A stretch of 64,000 nucleotides of DNA, from assembly GCA_017311185.1 (NCBI GenBank), contig JAESUZ010001724.1, forward strand, positions 186,001-250,000. Direction: 5' to 3'. The notes beneath the pieces are model-generated. The model saw nothing but the letters and a program-made list of their open reading frames with translations. It was not told the origin of the DNA and did no database searches. A program made the position numbers and the translations under genes. Within the stretch, counting starts at the first letter, position 1, and each line of letters begins with the position of its first letter. This stretch comes from Proteles cristata cristata (lineage: Eukaryota > Chordata > Mammalia > Carnivora > Hyaenidae). Positions 31,835-43,300 of the stretch are shown piece after piece.

Positions 31835-31990
31835 TTGTTTCTCAGGGTCACCCTGTGAGGGGAGGGACTATCATCCCATTTCACGGAAGGCCAGGCTGAG
31901 GCACAAGGAAGCCAGGAAACTGCTCGTGGGTGCGGGGCCCTCTCACTCCACAGTCCGTCCCCACCCCCAGCCTGTGCGGTTCTAAGAGAA
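31835..31990 (-). mobile_element. MIR SINE fragment
   Basis: 'tatcatcccatttcacggaa', 'gccaggctgaggcacaagg' and the following body read as a reverse-strand MIR core. Confidence 0.55.
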
Positions 31991-32199
31991 GAGTGAAGCT
32001 GATTGAGTATCCCTGTGAGCCGGGTGCATGACCTCATTAGCTGCGGGTCCCCCTGGCCTCCTCAGTCATTGCACGTTCTGCACGGCGCCCCTTTGTTCTC
32101 ATTCTTTACCTCGTGACATTTACCAGATTCAGATGGAAGAATTTCTCCCTCTCTCTCTTGCTAGGATTTCCCTTCTACCCTGTAGGACCATATCTGAAC

Positions 32200-32428
32200 T
32201 GAATTCTCTGCAGCACAATCCTGGACCCGGAAGTGCATGGGGATCTCCCCAGCAGGGATCCCTGGAACCCCAGATCCACTGAATGGGGGCCTCTGGTGAC
32301 GATCCCAGGAATCTGCATTTTAAAGCACATCCGTGTCACTGTCACAAGCTGGTGTGTTTGGGGAACCCTGAATTCTTTACCTTTACTGTGGTTAAGAATT
32401 AGCTGGGATCTTATTGAAATACAGGTTC
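32200..32428 (+). mobile_element. MER5-like hAT relic(s)
   Basis: 'aggaatctgcattttaaagc' and 'gaattagctgggatcttatt' are MER5-type phrases. The block is interrupted downstream by the SINE at 32429 and resumes after it. Confidence 0.45.
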
Positions 32429-32641
32429 AGGGAGCCTGGGGGGGCTCAGTAGGTTAAGCTTCGACTTCGGCTCAGGTCATGATCTCACGGTCCCTGGGTT
32501 TGAGCCCAGCATTGGGCTCTGTGCTGACAGCTCAGAGCCTGGAGCCTGCTTTGGATTCTGTGTCTCCCTCTCTCTCTGCCCCTCCTCCGCTCATTCTCTG
32601 TCTCACACTGTCTCTCAAAAATAAGTAAATGTTAAAAAAAA
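32429..32641 (+). mobile_element. Felid CAN-SINE
   Basis: 'agggagcctgggggggctca', 'ttgggctctgtgctgacagc', CT-rich body, tail 'aataagtaaatgttaaaaaa'. 13-bp duplication 'gaaatacaggttc' / 'gaaatgcaggttc' (32416-32428 and 32642-32654). Confidence 0.94.
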
Positions 32642-32654
32642 GAAATGCAGGTTC

Positions 32655-32900
32655 TAGTTTAGCAGCTCTAGGCAGAGTCTGAGATCCTGTATTTCTTATG
32701 AGCTCCCACATGATGCTGGTTCTGTGTCCATGTCCACGGACCACCCACTGAGCACCAGGGTTTGGGTCAGTGGTTCTCAGCCCTGTACAGACGTCAGAAT
32801 AACACGGGGGAGCTTTCACAGCTAAGCTGCCCAGACCCTGCCCCCGGGAACCGTGTCATGGAAATCCAGTCAGGGCCACCAGCTCAGTTGTTTATCGGAG
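32655..32900 (+). mobile_element. MER5-like hAT relics
   Basis: 'ggcagagtctgagatcctgt' closes the element split by the SINE. A second MER5-like end starts at 'cagtggttctcagccctgta' (about 32769) with 'gggggagctttcacagctaa' and 'cccagaccctgcccccgg'. Confidence 0.6.
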
Positions 32901-33068
32901 CAGGTTCACCCTGGCTGGCAAAACGCTATCCTTAAGTTTTCAGGAATCTTGTGAGCCAGTTGGTAAACAGATCCATTAAACTATATAAACTCAAATTAAA
33001 TTTTAAAAAGGTACTAAATTCTCAAAACACACCACTTGATAATTACTACATTTAACTATTGTACTTCT

Positions 33069-33204
33069 CAAAAAACATTTTATGTTTATTTTTGAGAGAG
33101 AGAGAGAGTGAGAGCGGGGGAGGGACAGAGAGAGAGGGAGACACAGAATCTGAAGTGTCTCAGCTTCTCAGATACTTAATGGACTGAGCCACCCAGGCAC
33201 CCCT
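33069..33204 (-). mobile_element. Internally deleted CAN-SINE
   Basis: Only about 136 bp: T-rich and GA-rich part, then a jump from 'cagaatctgaag' to 'ggactgagccacccaggcac', so the middle with box B is gone. 15-bp duplication 'aactattgtacttct' / 'aactactgtacttct' (33054-33068 and 33205-33219) proves it is one insertion. Confidence 0.93.
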
Positions 33205-33219
33205 AACTACTGTACTTCT

Positions 33220-34330
33220 ATGCACCTGAGATCCTTGATGCCACTCATACCTGTTCGGTGGAAATACTCTGTCATGATTCGCTATTGTGTATTTCTCCTC
33301 CATGGTCAACACTATCAGCCACTGTTAAGAACATTTACATCTCAGAAATTTTGCAAACATAAAAATCAGGATTTACTTTCCCAGAAAACCAGAAATCAGT
33401 CATGAAACATCTGTTAGGGCACTGCATTCCCCAAATACCTGCATGTACTATAATGCCCTGGCAGGGGAGGGGTGCAGCTTGATAAAAATGTATTCAGCTC
33501 AAGACCACTTGAGACTTCTGAACCCAACTCTCTGGGTGCCGGCTGGAAGATCTGGGAATGTTTTAAAACATGTGACCTAGGCGATTTCTTATCTCCAGTC
33601 AAAGTGCCTTAGACTATCAGTGAAATCATCCCATTTAGTAAGACTCAAATTGGAGAAAGACACTATTCTCACTGGCAGCCTCTCCTTGTTAAGAAATCAT
33701 TTCTGATACATTCTGAAAAGGCTTTTGACCTGGGATCCTGCGAGCTTTGGTCCCATCCAACTGCTGGGGAGAGCGCTTCACCCCCAGACCCCAGCAGAAA
33801 ATGTCATCAGGAAGTTCAGCAGAGCCTGTCCCCTAAGTGTCCTGGCTTCTGACCCCACACCCCAAAGTATCTGCCTCTGATTTTTCCTGGTAAAGATGGT
33901 GGGTTGCCCAGAACTTTCCATGCTCAGCGGTCTCATCAGGCTTAGGTCCAAGTTCAGAACCTTTTGCCTATGGTTGGAAAGAATCAAGGCTCAAGGAACT
34001 AAATGGATAGGGCATGAAGAAAGTTTGGCCAGATCGTGTGGTCCAACGCGTTATTGAGATTTGCCAGTGTTCGCCCACCTCTGGGGTCATGGCACTGGGC
34101 AAATGTGATCCTTGTGGGAGCTGATTCTACAGCCCGCTGTTCTGACAGTTATGAACCTCAGTATTTCCCTCATGTTGGGTAGGAACTCACATGTATGTCC
34201 TCACTCGTTCCTCCAGCAACCCTCCAAGCACGTATTCCTGTCACCAGGGTCCACATGAGGACATGGTTTGATTTCGGAAACCTGTCCAGATTGATGGCAT
34301 TTCTGATGTTTTCATCTCTAACTACATGTA
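33220..34330. other. Unassigned single-copy-looking interval
   Basis: About 1.1 kb without recognisable repeat, exon or RNA. Short frames show no family. Confidence 0.4.
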
Positions 34331-34334
34331 TTTG

Positions 34335-34515
34335 TTTTCTCCTGCCGGGTAACAAATAATCACAAACTTAGTAGCTTAAAACAACACACACATCAGGTCA
34401 CAGTCTCCACCCCCATGCCAGGAGTCCAGAAAAGGATTCCCGGGTCCTCTGCTCAGGACCTTGCCAGGCTGAAATCTAGGTGCTGGCCAGAGATGCGATT
34501 CTCATCCAAGCTTCT
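34335..34515 (+). mobile_element. Ancient interspersed repeat, family not assigned
   Basis: 'acaaacttagtagcttaaaa', 'aggagtccagaaaaggattc' and 'gggtcctctgctcaggacct' then 'aggtgctggccagag' is a familiar old mammalian repeat pattern, but I am unsure of the family name. Confidence 0.5.
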
Positions 34516-35005
34516 GCCAAAGCCAAGGACCACTTAACTTATTACGTACTTGATTTTTCTTTCAACTCACTTTATAAATACTCAGGCTTGTCCAAAGCCA
34601 TAATGTCTCTTTGAATGTCTCAGGTTTGATGGTCAGGTGCTCCTTTTTGTTTCCCCAATGATATATTAAAATAAGCATATTGTTCCTAACAAAAGTTTTA
34701 AGGGTTCTATCTAAACAGCAACGTACCCACCATCTGTCCCTGTGTCACACTCTCGAACTTCTCGCTGTGCCCCATCCAGACTTCCTGACACCACAACAGG
34801 CACTAGCGGGTTCTGGGCACCTGACAAATAATTTCTCTTGCCAACCAGCCACACGGAAGCCACAAAGCCCAGGCTTCCAGACCCAGGCACGCGCAGACCT
34901 GCAGACAGGTGAGTATTTTTTCATACAAAGGCCTCCACGTTATCAGCACCAGAACTGAATTTCCACAGCAGATCCTAGCGTTCGTGGATGTTTTGAGAGC
35001 TTTGG
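34516..35005. other. Unassigned non-coding interval
   Basis: No exon recognised. 34695-34960 is pyrimidine-leaning with short chance frames. Confidence 0.3.
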
Positions 35006-35165
35006 AAAGTATCCTCCAACACCACATATCAATTTATCGTCACAAACCACGAGGCAGTTACCATCATCCTCACTTACAGGTGAGGAAACTGAGGCTGGGG
35101 GAAGGGACAGGGCAGGTTGAAACGCAGACACATGTCCTCGGATGCATTCGGCAATGTGGTCCATG
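35006..35165 (-). mobile_element. MIR SINE fragment
   Basis: 'ccatcatcctcacttacagg' and 'tgaggaaactgaggctggg' form a reverse-strand MIR core. Confidence 0.65.
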
Positions 35166-35204
35166 ACATCATCACTCTTGCCCAAACAACCCGCTAGTTT
35201 TCTC

Positions 35205-35640
35205 CCATTTTCTTGTCTTTCTTACAGCTGAGAACATGGCTGCTAGGAATAAAGACTGCATCTCCCAGCTTCTCTCCCAGCCAGGTGTAGCCGTGTGTCT
35301 TAGTGCTGGCCAACTGGGATGTGAATGGGAAAAATGTGTTCAGCTGGTCCTTCAAGACTCTTGCTCTTTCTCCTTTCTGTTACCTGGAATGTAGCCATGA
35401 TGGCAGGAGCTTCAACAGCCCTCTTGAACAATGAGGTGGTCTTGGAAAATGGACACCATGCACAGTGAAGCAACAAGCTAGAGGCACCCATGGTCCCTGA
35501 GGACGTTTTGGAGCAGAACTGAACGCCCCTCTCTGGACTGTTACATGAAAGGGAAATAAACCTTCACCTTGCTTAAGTCCCTCTTATTTAGGTCCGTGTC
35601 ACTTATAGCCGAACCTGTCTCTGACTAACATCGGGTCACA
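35205..35640. mobile_element. Ancient LTR-like repeat, family not assigned
   Basis: 'gcatctcccagcttctctcc', 'gccaactgggatgtgaatgg', 'acctggaatgtagccatgat', 'aggacgttttggagcagaac', 'gaaagggaaataaaccttca' and 'gcttaagtccctcttattta' follow an old dispersed mammalian element carrying an AATAAA. Related copies: about 6.2 and 13.6 kb. Confidence 0.5.
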
Positions 35641-36540
35641 GCAAGGAAGGGAAAAGCCAAGGTTTCGCTGTCCCCAATTCGCAGATCAAGTCCTCGTTTT
35701 CTCGGAAACAGAGCACCTGGCTGGGGCAACAGGCGAGATGGCTGAGTCACGGCCCACAGGTGGCACTTCGTAAACGCTTATACACTTAGGTGGAGCCTGG
35801 ACCACAGTCCTGCCACCTACATGCAATCTGGTGCCGCAGATCCCTTCCTTCTGACAGCTTCCCTTAATAATGTGTCCTGCGAGCCAGTTCCTCGGCAGAA
35901 ATTTAAAAAAAGAAAATCAAAGCAGCCCCACCAATCATGCCAGGCACTGACAAACATCAGATCAAAGCCAGCTGGGCAAAACTCCTGACCCCTCCTTCCC
36001 TGAGTTCTTTGAGAATTGGGGAAATGGCAAATGACGGTAATAGAGGGGAATCAAACCTTCATTAGCGAGTGGAGGGAAAATGAGCCCAAGCTAAGTAACA
36101 CCCAGCCAGGGATGGTGGGGTGATGGAAGGGGGAGGTTAGGGCAGGGTTATATCGGGCGAGCACAGAAGGTGCTGGACAGAGAAAGAAAAGAACTGTCGT
36201 TTCTTGGAGCACTGCCAGGGTTGACCTGACTGCATCGGGTCTATCAGCACCGGTCCAGACCCTGGAGTTCTGCCATGGTGGCTTCTCACCTCTCAAATTG
36301 AGATCTCACACATCAGTAGCAACTGGAGACGGAGTTCTTCCCAAGAGCAGCTGTCAGCCCTGACTCCCCACTGGATTCTCCCCAAGTGGCTTCCATTAGA
36401 TACTGCCAACACACAATTTCTGGAGTATTGATTTTCTCCATCCTCCATCAGCTCCGACAAGGGAGACAAGATACTGGCGGTCTGGCAGAAGGAAGAACAA
36501 TTAACTAGACGTCAGTATCCAGGATTGGAGAAATAATGGT
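35641..36540. other. Unassigned single-copy-looking interval
   Basis: No exon, RNA or repeat recognised. Composition is moderate. Confidence 0.4.
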
Positions 36541-36835
36541 AACTGTTACTATGACTTATTTGTTGCCTGTGATGGGTCAGGCATCATGCTAAGTAATTAA
36601 TCTCGTGAAAATGGCTAAATTTTTATGGAGTATTTACTATATGCCAGGCACTATGTTACACACAAAAACTCTAAGAAGTAGGTACTGTTCTTATCTCTAT
36701 GTTGCTGATAAAAATGTTTGAGGCACAGAAGTGGGGGTGTGACGTTCTCAAAGCCGCAGAGCCAAGAAGCTGAGAGCTGGCATCGACCCAGGACAAAGTA
36801 CCTTCTGTCACCTGAAGTGTGAAAAGCAGGCACAG
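36541..36835 (-). mobile_element. MIR SINE copies
   Basis: Two MIR-type starts: 'gtcaggcatcatgctaagta' and 'tatatgccaggcactatgtt'. The second continues with 'aggtactgttcttatctcta' and 'gaggcacagaagtgggggtg'. Confidence 0.65.
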
Positions 36836-36849
36836 AATAAACGGGAGGC

Positions 36850-37085
36850 TGAGAGACTAAGACATCGGCACACCCCCCTCTCCATCAATCCCCTCACTCG
36901 GCTGTGCCTTTCTCTACAGTATTTATCACTGTTACAAATTGTTCGCTGTCATGTCCTGCATTTACACACCAGCTCCGTGAAGGCTGAGATCTCTTTATGA
37001 TTTCTTCATTGCTATATCCCCAGCTCCGAAGATAGTGCCAAGCACATAGTAAATGCTCAGAAAATGCTGGAGAAAGGAAGGGCTG
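36850..37085 (+). mobile_element. L2 LINE 3' end
   Basis: 'tacagtatttatcactgtta', 'ctccgtgaaggctgagatct', 'tgctatatccccagctccga' and 'cacatagtaaatgctcagaa' match the L2 3' terminus closely in order. Confidence 0.75.
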
Positions 37086-38190
37086 GAGGGACTGAGGGAG
37101 AGACGGAGGGGAAGAGGGGAGGGGAGAAGAGGTAGAGGAACGTTCAAGAGCATGGAACACTGGAGAAAAGACAGCTGTGAGCACAGAGTCGTGGGGGAAA
37201 GAAAGGATAGGCAAACAGGCCACAGAATGACTCTACGCCCAGGCTTGGGAAGGGTTAGGAGGAAAAACTGAGAGTTTGACTGGAAATGAAAGCCCACGAA
37301 ACCACACTGAAGATGATAAAGAGAAATTGGCTGCTGGCTTTAGTCTGGGGGAGGCGAGAGGGAGTGGTGGGAACAGCGGCAAACTGGAAAAGCCACGTTC
37401 TTTTCAACGGGATCCAGATGGAGGGTCACGTTTAACTCCAACTGGTTTTTGCCACAAAGGAATGCAGCCTCCTACTCAGGTTTTTGTGAAACAGTCCGCC
37501 TTCTCTTCTTGGCATCAAACTCCAAGTTGTTGTCACAGTTTTTGTGTCACGGAAATAGGAGTATAGCTTGCTTGGACTAGCTCTACAACGCAGGGTTATA
37601 ATATCTGGACAATGTATCTTTAAAAACAACTACTTGAAAGTTCTGGAGAGCAACCAGAAATCGGTGGAAAGTCAAAGAGACTTTACCCTTAAAAGGTGGG
37701 GAATTAGACGTGGGTGATTTGTACATTTGTGACTTTTTTGTCTGAGGGCACTCCCCAAACTTCAGGCAGCTCAGAGGGACAAAAAGCTGCAAGCTTACTG
37801 GCTTTAGGTATCAAAAGTCAGAGTTCATGGCTAGAAGAGCAGTCAGAAATTTAGGGAGTAAATCTGGGAAGGGAAAGAGCTACAGCTAGAATGAGCCCCC
37901 AACATCTGCATATAAAAGGCACCCAAATAACTGGCTGCATATAAACTACATGCTCAGGGAGAGGGGAACATAAGAACGACAGCCAAGAAAAAAAACCCAG
38001 CAGGTAGAAATAGAAAGAACTGAGCAGAATTTTCAGCTTCTGCTGACCGTGAGGGAGGCATGGTTTGGGGTGTGAATCCATCCAAATTAACTGCCTGCTA
38101 CAACAAATTCACTCTACAGTGGAACACAACAGAATCCAAAATCTCTGTAACATAGCATACATGATGTGCAATAGTTGATCATAAGTCATC
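37086..38190. other. Unassigned single-copy-looking interval, purine-rich at its start
   Basis: 37075-37140 is a strongly purine-rich GA/GGA tract. The rest shows no repeat or exon I recognise. Confidence 0.4.
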
Positions 38191-39390
38191 AGACAGGCAA
38201 GGAGGCAGGAAAATGTGATTTATCGTCAAGAAAAAATACAGCCAACAGAAGACGATCCTGGGTCTTGAAAGAATCTCAGACAAGAAATTTCAGGCAGCTA
38301 TTATCAATGTATTTAAGGATTTAAAGAAAAGATGTACATAAGGAATGAACAGCTGGCGAATCGCAGTAGAGATACAGAAACCAAAGCAAAACAAAACAGA
38401 ACAATATCAGATATAGATTGTAGGGCTGGAAAAAAAAAATGATTCCTGAAATGAAAACGTCATTAGATGAATGTATCGGCAGATTGGAGACAGAGGAGTC
38501 ACTGAATTGAAAGCTCAGTCAATAGAAATGATCCAATCTGAAGAATAGAGAGACAAAAGATTGACAAAAAATGAACAGAGCCTCAAAGACCTGTGGGAAA
38601 ATAATAGCACGTGGCCTAATAGACATGAAATTTAAAACCTAGAAGGAGAAAAGAGGGAGTATGGGTGGAGAAAAGATAGTGGAAGGAAAAAGCCCAAGAC
38701 TTCCCAAATTTGCTAAAAGACATTAACATACAAGTTCAAGAGGCTCAGCATACCCCAAACAAGATAAATACAATGAAAGCGACACATTGATATATTGCAA
38801 TCGTATTCCTTAAATTCCAATATAAAGAGAAACTCTTGGAAGCTGCCAGAGGAAAAAAACATATTATATACAGAGATAATCATATGAATGACAGCTGACT
38901 TCTCATTGGAAACAATGAGTATCATAAGAGAATGGAACATACATCATTACAATGTTGGAAGAAAAAAAGATCCATCAACCCATAATTCTTTATCAAATAA
39001 AATTATCCTTCAAACAGGAAAGCAAAATAAAGACATTTCAAATAGACAAGGATTGAGAGAACTCATCACAATGAACTTGTCTATAAGAACTGCTAGGGGA
39101 GCCTGGGCGGCTCAGCCTGCTAAGCATCTGACTCTTGATTTCAGCTCAGGTCATGATCTCATGGTTGGTGGGATGGAGCCCTGCATCAGGCTTTGAGCTG
39201 ACAGCATGGAGGCTGCTTGGGATTCTCTGTCTCCGCACCCCTCCCCCCCCCTTCTCTCTCAAATCAATAAATAAACATTTTAAAAAAAGAACTGCTAAAG
39301 GGAGTTTTTCGTGTTGAAGGGAAATGACACCAAATGGTAATAACTCAAACCTTCAGGAAAAAATGGTGTAATGTATATCACCAAGTGTCC
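38191..39390 (+). mobile_element. Old L1-like relic (ORF1-region type), split by a SINE
   Basis: 'caagacttcccaaatttgct', 'caagaggctcagcatacccc', 'gaaactcttggaagctgcca', 'tgacagctgacttctcattg', 'cccataattctttatcaaat' and 'tgaagggaaatgacaccaaa' follow, in order, an old mammalian L1/HAL1-type 5' half. Frames are broken; the SINE at 39096 interrupts it. Confidence 0.65.
39096..39286 (+). mobile_element. Felid CAN-SINE
   Basis: 'gggagcctgggcggctcagc' head, 'gcatcaggctttgagctgac', CT-rich body with a C9 run, A-rich tail. 11-bp duplication 'aagaactgcta' at 39085-39095 and 39287-39297. Confidence 0.95.
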
Positions 39391-39970
39391 TGCCGGAATT
39401 ATCTCATGAAAGATGTGAAAGACTAGCCAGCTGAGTGAGGATTATGTGTGCAAGTCTGTCCACCAAAGAAGCAATAGAGGGTTGGACTTCTCTAACATCT
39501 GGCCCCTAGCCGTGAAAGCCAGGGGAGAACTCCATGAGGGGCTCCCTGTCTCCCCCTACTTTCTGATCCTGTAGACAAGCAGGGGTTGTGTGACCGGGCC
39601 ATGTGGATCCATGTGGCATGTCCACAGCCCCTGAGCAGTAGAGGTGAGGCTGGCTTAGGAAGTCTCATGGCCTCCTGCTGTTTCTGTGCCTACAAGTGGG
39701 TAGAAAGCCTCCCAAGACCAAGGCAATGCACCGGGAACACAGACCCTGTAACAGGGAAGAACTGGGCATGTCTGACTCTGTGTTGCTTCTCTTCCTCTTG
39801 CTGCTGTGATCTACAGGTTAGAAACTTCTGCTTAGCCTTGCGCATGGCATGTTAGTCACTGAATGAATTTTGCCTACAGCTAAGATTTACAAAACCACTC
39901 TTTACTCAAAACCTACCTAACCTGAGGAGATACGGAAGTAGCCATGGGACTTATCATCATAATTCCCTTA
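39391..39970. other. Unassigned non-coding interval
   Basis: No exon or repeat recognised with confidence. Confidence 0.3.
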
Positions 39971-39974
39971 ATAC

Positions 39975-40212
39975 GGAGAAATTGGAGTTCAGTTGGTTGA
40001 GCATCCAACTCTTGATTTTGGATCAAGTCATGATCCCATGGTCATGGGACTGAGCCCCACATAGGCTTCATGCTGAGCATGGAGCCTGCTTAAGATTCTC
40101 TCCCCACCCTGCCCCTCACCCCTACTCATGCACATGCTCTCTCGCACGCGCGCGCTCTCGCTCTCGCTCTCTCTCCTCTCTCACTCTCTCTCTCAAATAA
40201 AAAAATAAAAGA
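39975..40212 (+). mobile_element. Older CAN-SINE with CG/CT-expanded body
   Basis: Head eroded ('ggagttcagttggttgagca'), 'ggtcatgggactgagcccc', 'agcctgcttaagattctctc'. The CT region has grown into 'gcacgcgcgcgctctcgctc' and TC runs (about 40141-40195). Confidence 0.88.
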
Positions 40213-40239
40213 CTGAGACCTGATCATAACTCAAAGGGG

Positions 40240-40815
40240 ATTGAAACCGAGACCCACAGCGTTAATGAGGTTGAAATTAGAAAAAAGTTTAAAGCCTGTT
40301 TTTCAGAGAACTGTCACCCCTAATAGCTATTGTGTGCTTTCAGACCCCACTGACAGTCGCAGCAGCTGTGTCTGCAGAAACCTGGACTCAAGGTCAACTG
40401 ATTTGGTCCCAGCCTGGGAACAAACAAGGCCCCGCATTCCAGGCCCGAGATAACAAGCCCCAGACCGCATCCACATAATACCAGCTCCGAGAGCATGCCC
40501 CCAGGCCTCCTCCTTGGCCTGAGCTAACCTGCTGACACCGCATTCGGATATTAGGTCCCCACCCCAAAATGAACGTGGGATGCGTGTGACACACATGCTT
40601 GCTCAGTGTACACGTTCCGTCTCTCCACATGCATAGTCATGAACCTCCCTGCTGTTTTCACTAATACGCGATCCTCTAATCTCAACCCCTGTGATTATAA
40701 AGAACATGTTCCCTCCTTCTGCAGGGAGGCAGCTTTGAGGCCCGACCTCTCATCTCCTGGTGAATGACTTTGCTGTATGAACTTCAATAAAAGGCAAACT
40801 GCTGGCTCTAAGTAA
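40240..40815 (+). mobile_element. Probable solo LTR of an endogenous retrovirus
   Basis: Near the right end a TATA-like 'gattataaagaacatg' (about 40690) is followed about 100 bp later by 'gaacttcaataaaaggcaaa', the spacing of an LTR promoter and polyadenylation signal. No retroviral coding sequence adjoins it. Left boundary and family unknown. Confidence 0.45.
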
Positions 40816-41023
40816 AAAGGCCCAAAGAGCTCAGGAGCCTGGAGTTAGAGTCTGGAATCTTCTAGACCCTCTGAGATGGTTCTTCAGCTTCTCCCTAGAT
40901 GCAAAAATAAGTCAAAAGGGAGAGACTTCTGAGGGAAATGGTGGCCTCAGCCACATCTACTTTGCTGTGCTGTTGTGAGGATCCAATGCTCAACTGCCCA
41001 TTGGAAATGTTTGACGCTCTTTA

Positions 41024-41236
41024 TTTTTTAAATTTTTTTTTAAAATTTATTTCTGAGAGAGACAGCATGAGCAGGGGAAGGTCAGAGAAAGAGGGAGGCA
41101 CAGAATCTGAAATAGGCTCCAGAGTCTGAGCTGGCTGTCAGCACAGAGCCCCACGCGGGGCTTGAACCCACGAACCGTGAGATCACAACCTGAGCCGAAG
41201 TCGGACGCTTAACTGACTGAACCACCCAGGCGCTGC
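41024..41236 (-). mobile_element. Felid CAN-SINE
   Basis: Reverse copy: T-rich tail, 'gagctggctgtcagcacaga', 'gcgaagtcggacgc'-like region, head 'accacccaggcgc'. 12-bp duplication 'tgacgctcttta' / 'tgaagctcttta' (41012-41023 and 41237-41248). Confidence 0.94.
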
Positions 41237-41263
41237 TGAAGCTCTTTAAAAAACAAAGCATTA

Positions 41264-41461
41264 TGGGGGCATCTGGGTGGCTCAGTCCATTGAGCGCCTG
41301 ACTCTTGGTTGCCGTTCAGGTAGTGATCTCACAGTTCATGGGTTTGAGCCCCATGTCGGGCTCTGAGCTGACAGTGTGGATTCTGCTTGGGATTCTCTCT
41401 CTCTCTCCCTCTCTGTCTCTGTCTCTTTCTCTCAAAATAAATAAATAAACTTTTTAAAAAG
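41264..41461 (+). mobile_element. CAN-SINE, older subtype
   Basis: 'gggggcatctgggtggctca' head, 'gggtttgagccccatgtcgg', 'tctgcttgggattctctctc', tail with AAAT units. It lies 28 bp after the opposite-strand copy ending at 41236. Confidence 0.92.
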
Positions 41462-41489
41462 GCATTATTATGAAGAAAGTCCCTTCCCT

Positions 41490-42191
41490 TACACACACTC
41501 TGCTATCTTCAGGGTATAAAAATCCAAAGGAAGGCTGCACTTAAGACACTTTGGTGAGGATGCCGAGAAATCGGACGCCTTGAGCTTTGCTGGTGGGATT
41601 GTAACAGAGGGTGGCTACCGTGGCAGATAGTAAGGCTGTTCCTCAAAAAATTAAACATAGAATTAGCATATAATCCAGCAACCCCACTTCTGGATAGAGA
41701 CCCAAAAGAATGGAAAGCGGGGACTCCAACACGTGTTTGCACAATGAGGTTCACAGCAGCGGTACTCACAGTAACCGAAGGCGGAAACAACCAAGCGCCC
41801 ATCGACAACGAACGAATAGACCAAGCGTGGTCCATGCGAGCAGAGGGAGATGATGCAGCTTTAAAAAAGGAAGGAAACCTTGACACAGGCATCCATGTGG
41901 ATGAACCTCAAAGACGTCCTTTGCGAAATAAGGGATGAACAGTGTAGGATTCCACTTGTTCAAGGTACGTAGTCAAATTCATAGAGGCGGAAAGTAGGAT
42001 TCAGCCTCCAGAGGCTGGGGAAGGGGGTAAGTGGGAATTTGTTATTCCATGGGGACGGGGTGGTAGTTTGAAAGGAGGGCAAGTTTCTGGAGACAAACGG
42101 CAGTGATGGGTGCCCAACGGGGTGAATGTACCTTAAAATGGTTAAAATGGAACGTGTGTTTAGGTTACAGATGTTTTACCATGATTAAAAA
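41490..42191 (+). mobile_element. Old L1 3' part (ORF2 end and 3' UTR)
   Basis: 'gctggtgggattgtaacaga', 'agcaaccccacttctggata', 'ggtactcacagtaaccgaag', 'catccatgtggatgaacctc' and 'ctccagaggctggggaaggg' follow L1M ORF2-end/3' UTR order. Decayed frames. Confidence 0.75.
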
Positions 42192-42205
42192 AATAATCAC
42201 CTTAA

Positions 42206-42428
42206 GGGGCGTCTGGGTGGCTTAGTCGGTTAAGCATCCGACTTTCGCTTAGGTCATGATCTCGCGGTTCGTGGGTTCGAGCCCCGCGTCGGGCTCTGTG
42301 CTGACTGCCAGCTCAAAGCCTGGAGACTGTTTCAGTCTGTGACTCCCTCTCTCTCTGACCCTCCCCTGCTCACGCTGTCTCTCTCTCTCTCCTAGAAATA
42401 AATTTTAAAAATATTTAAAAAAAATAAT
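42206..42428 (+). mobile_element. Felid CAN-SINE, young 'cttag' subtype
   Basis: 'ggggcgtctgggtggcttag', 'gactttcgcttaggtcatga', 'gctgactgccagctca', tail 'cctagaaataaatttt'. Perfect 14-bp duplication 'aataatcaccttaa' at 42192-42205 and 42429-42442. Confidence 0.96.
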
Positions 42429-42574
42429 AATAATCACCTTAAAAAAAGGGGGGAACCACATAGGAGCCCCCAAGACACAATGAAATTCACAAGCCTGCCT
42501 AGAGCTCCCCCCTCACAGTGGTGTTTCTCCCAATGTGCCCCTTTCCCTCCCACATCATGTCCCTGGGACCAGGC

Positions 42575-42745
42575 ACAGGTAATGATCCTATTTATTAACG
42601 CAGCCACTTACTGGGTGAACTCATTGATGGCTCATGACCCCGTGAGGTAGGAATCACCATTGCCTTTGTTGTACAGGGGAGGAAACTGAGGCACGTTTAG
42701 TCCCTTGCTAGAGTTTTCACCACCATTTGGGGACAGACACAGGAT
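42575..42745 (-). mobile_element. MIR SINE fragment
   Basis: 'aatgatcctatttattaacg', 'gaggtaggaatcaccattgc' and 'ggggaggaaactgaggcac' form a reverse MIR core. Confidence 0.65.
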
Positions 42746-42944
42746 GCAAAAATAGGCCAGCTGTCCCTAGGGACATACTCGGAGTCACAACTCCTATCGC
42801 CAGTCTAATACAAGAGGTGCCTGTCGGCGGGAGTAATGGGACTTCCTAATGCAGGTGAATATTTTATTGATGATTTGTTTGGGGTTTTGTGAAGTCAGGC
42901 CCCGTTGGAGAAAACACCTGCCTCAAGGACGCTGATGCGGACGG

Positions 42945-43165
42945 CAGCCCCCTTGTAGCGAACACTTTCTGCATCCCCGGCACCATCGCCTTGAGGCCTC
43001 ACAGCTGCACCAGGCAGGCAGATACTGTCCCTATTTCACAGACAAGGACAGTGGGGCTCAGAGTCTTTGGCTAACTCGTCTGAGTCTCTTCCTGATGTGG
43101 GACTAAAATCCAGGTGTGGCTGACCTAGAATCTCGACCCTTAAACCCAGCCATTCTCAGAGGGGC
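42945..43165 (-). mobile_element. MIR SINE fragment
   Basis: 'gcagatactgtccctatttc', 'acagacaaggacagtggggc' and 'tcagagtctttggctaactc' form a reverse-strand MIR. Confidence 0.6.
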
Positions 43166-43169
43166 CTGT

Positions 43170-43300
43170 CTGGGTTCCCAGGGGACACCTAGCATCACCT
43201 AAAGACATCAGGACGGTCAGGATGCCCCACCCCTCCCCCACCACGCAGAACCATCCAGCTCAGAACGTCAGCAGCACTGAGGTTGAGAACCCCATTTCAA
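43170..43300 (+). mobile_element. hAT-type MITE relic
   Basis: 'ttcccaggggacacctagca', 'gcagcactgaggttgagaac' and the intervening order match a common mammalian hAT MITE ending in 'gaggttgagaaaccctg'. Family name not assigned. Confidence 0.5.

Noticed and set aside
31512..31985. 157-codon plus frame
   Set aside because: Passes through a TG/CA/CG tract and a MIR core; no recognised protein.
40141..40195. CG/CT-rich tract as an independent CpG feature
   Set aside because: It is the expanded CT body of an old SINE, not an island.
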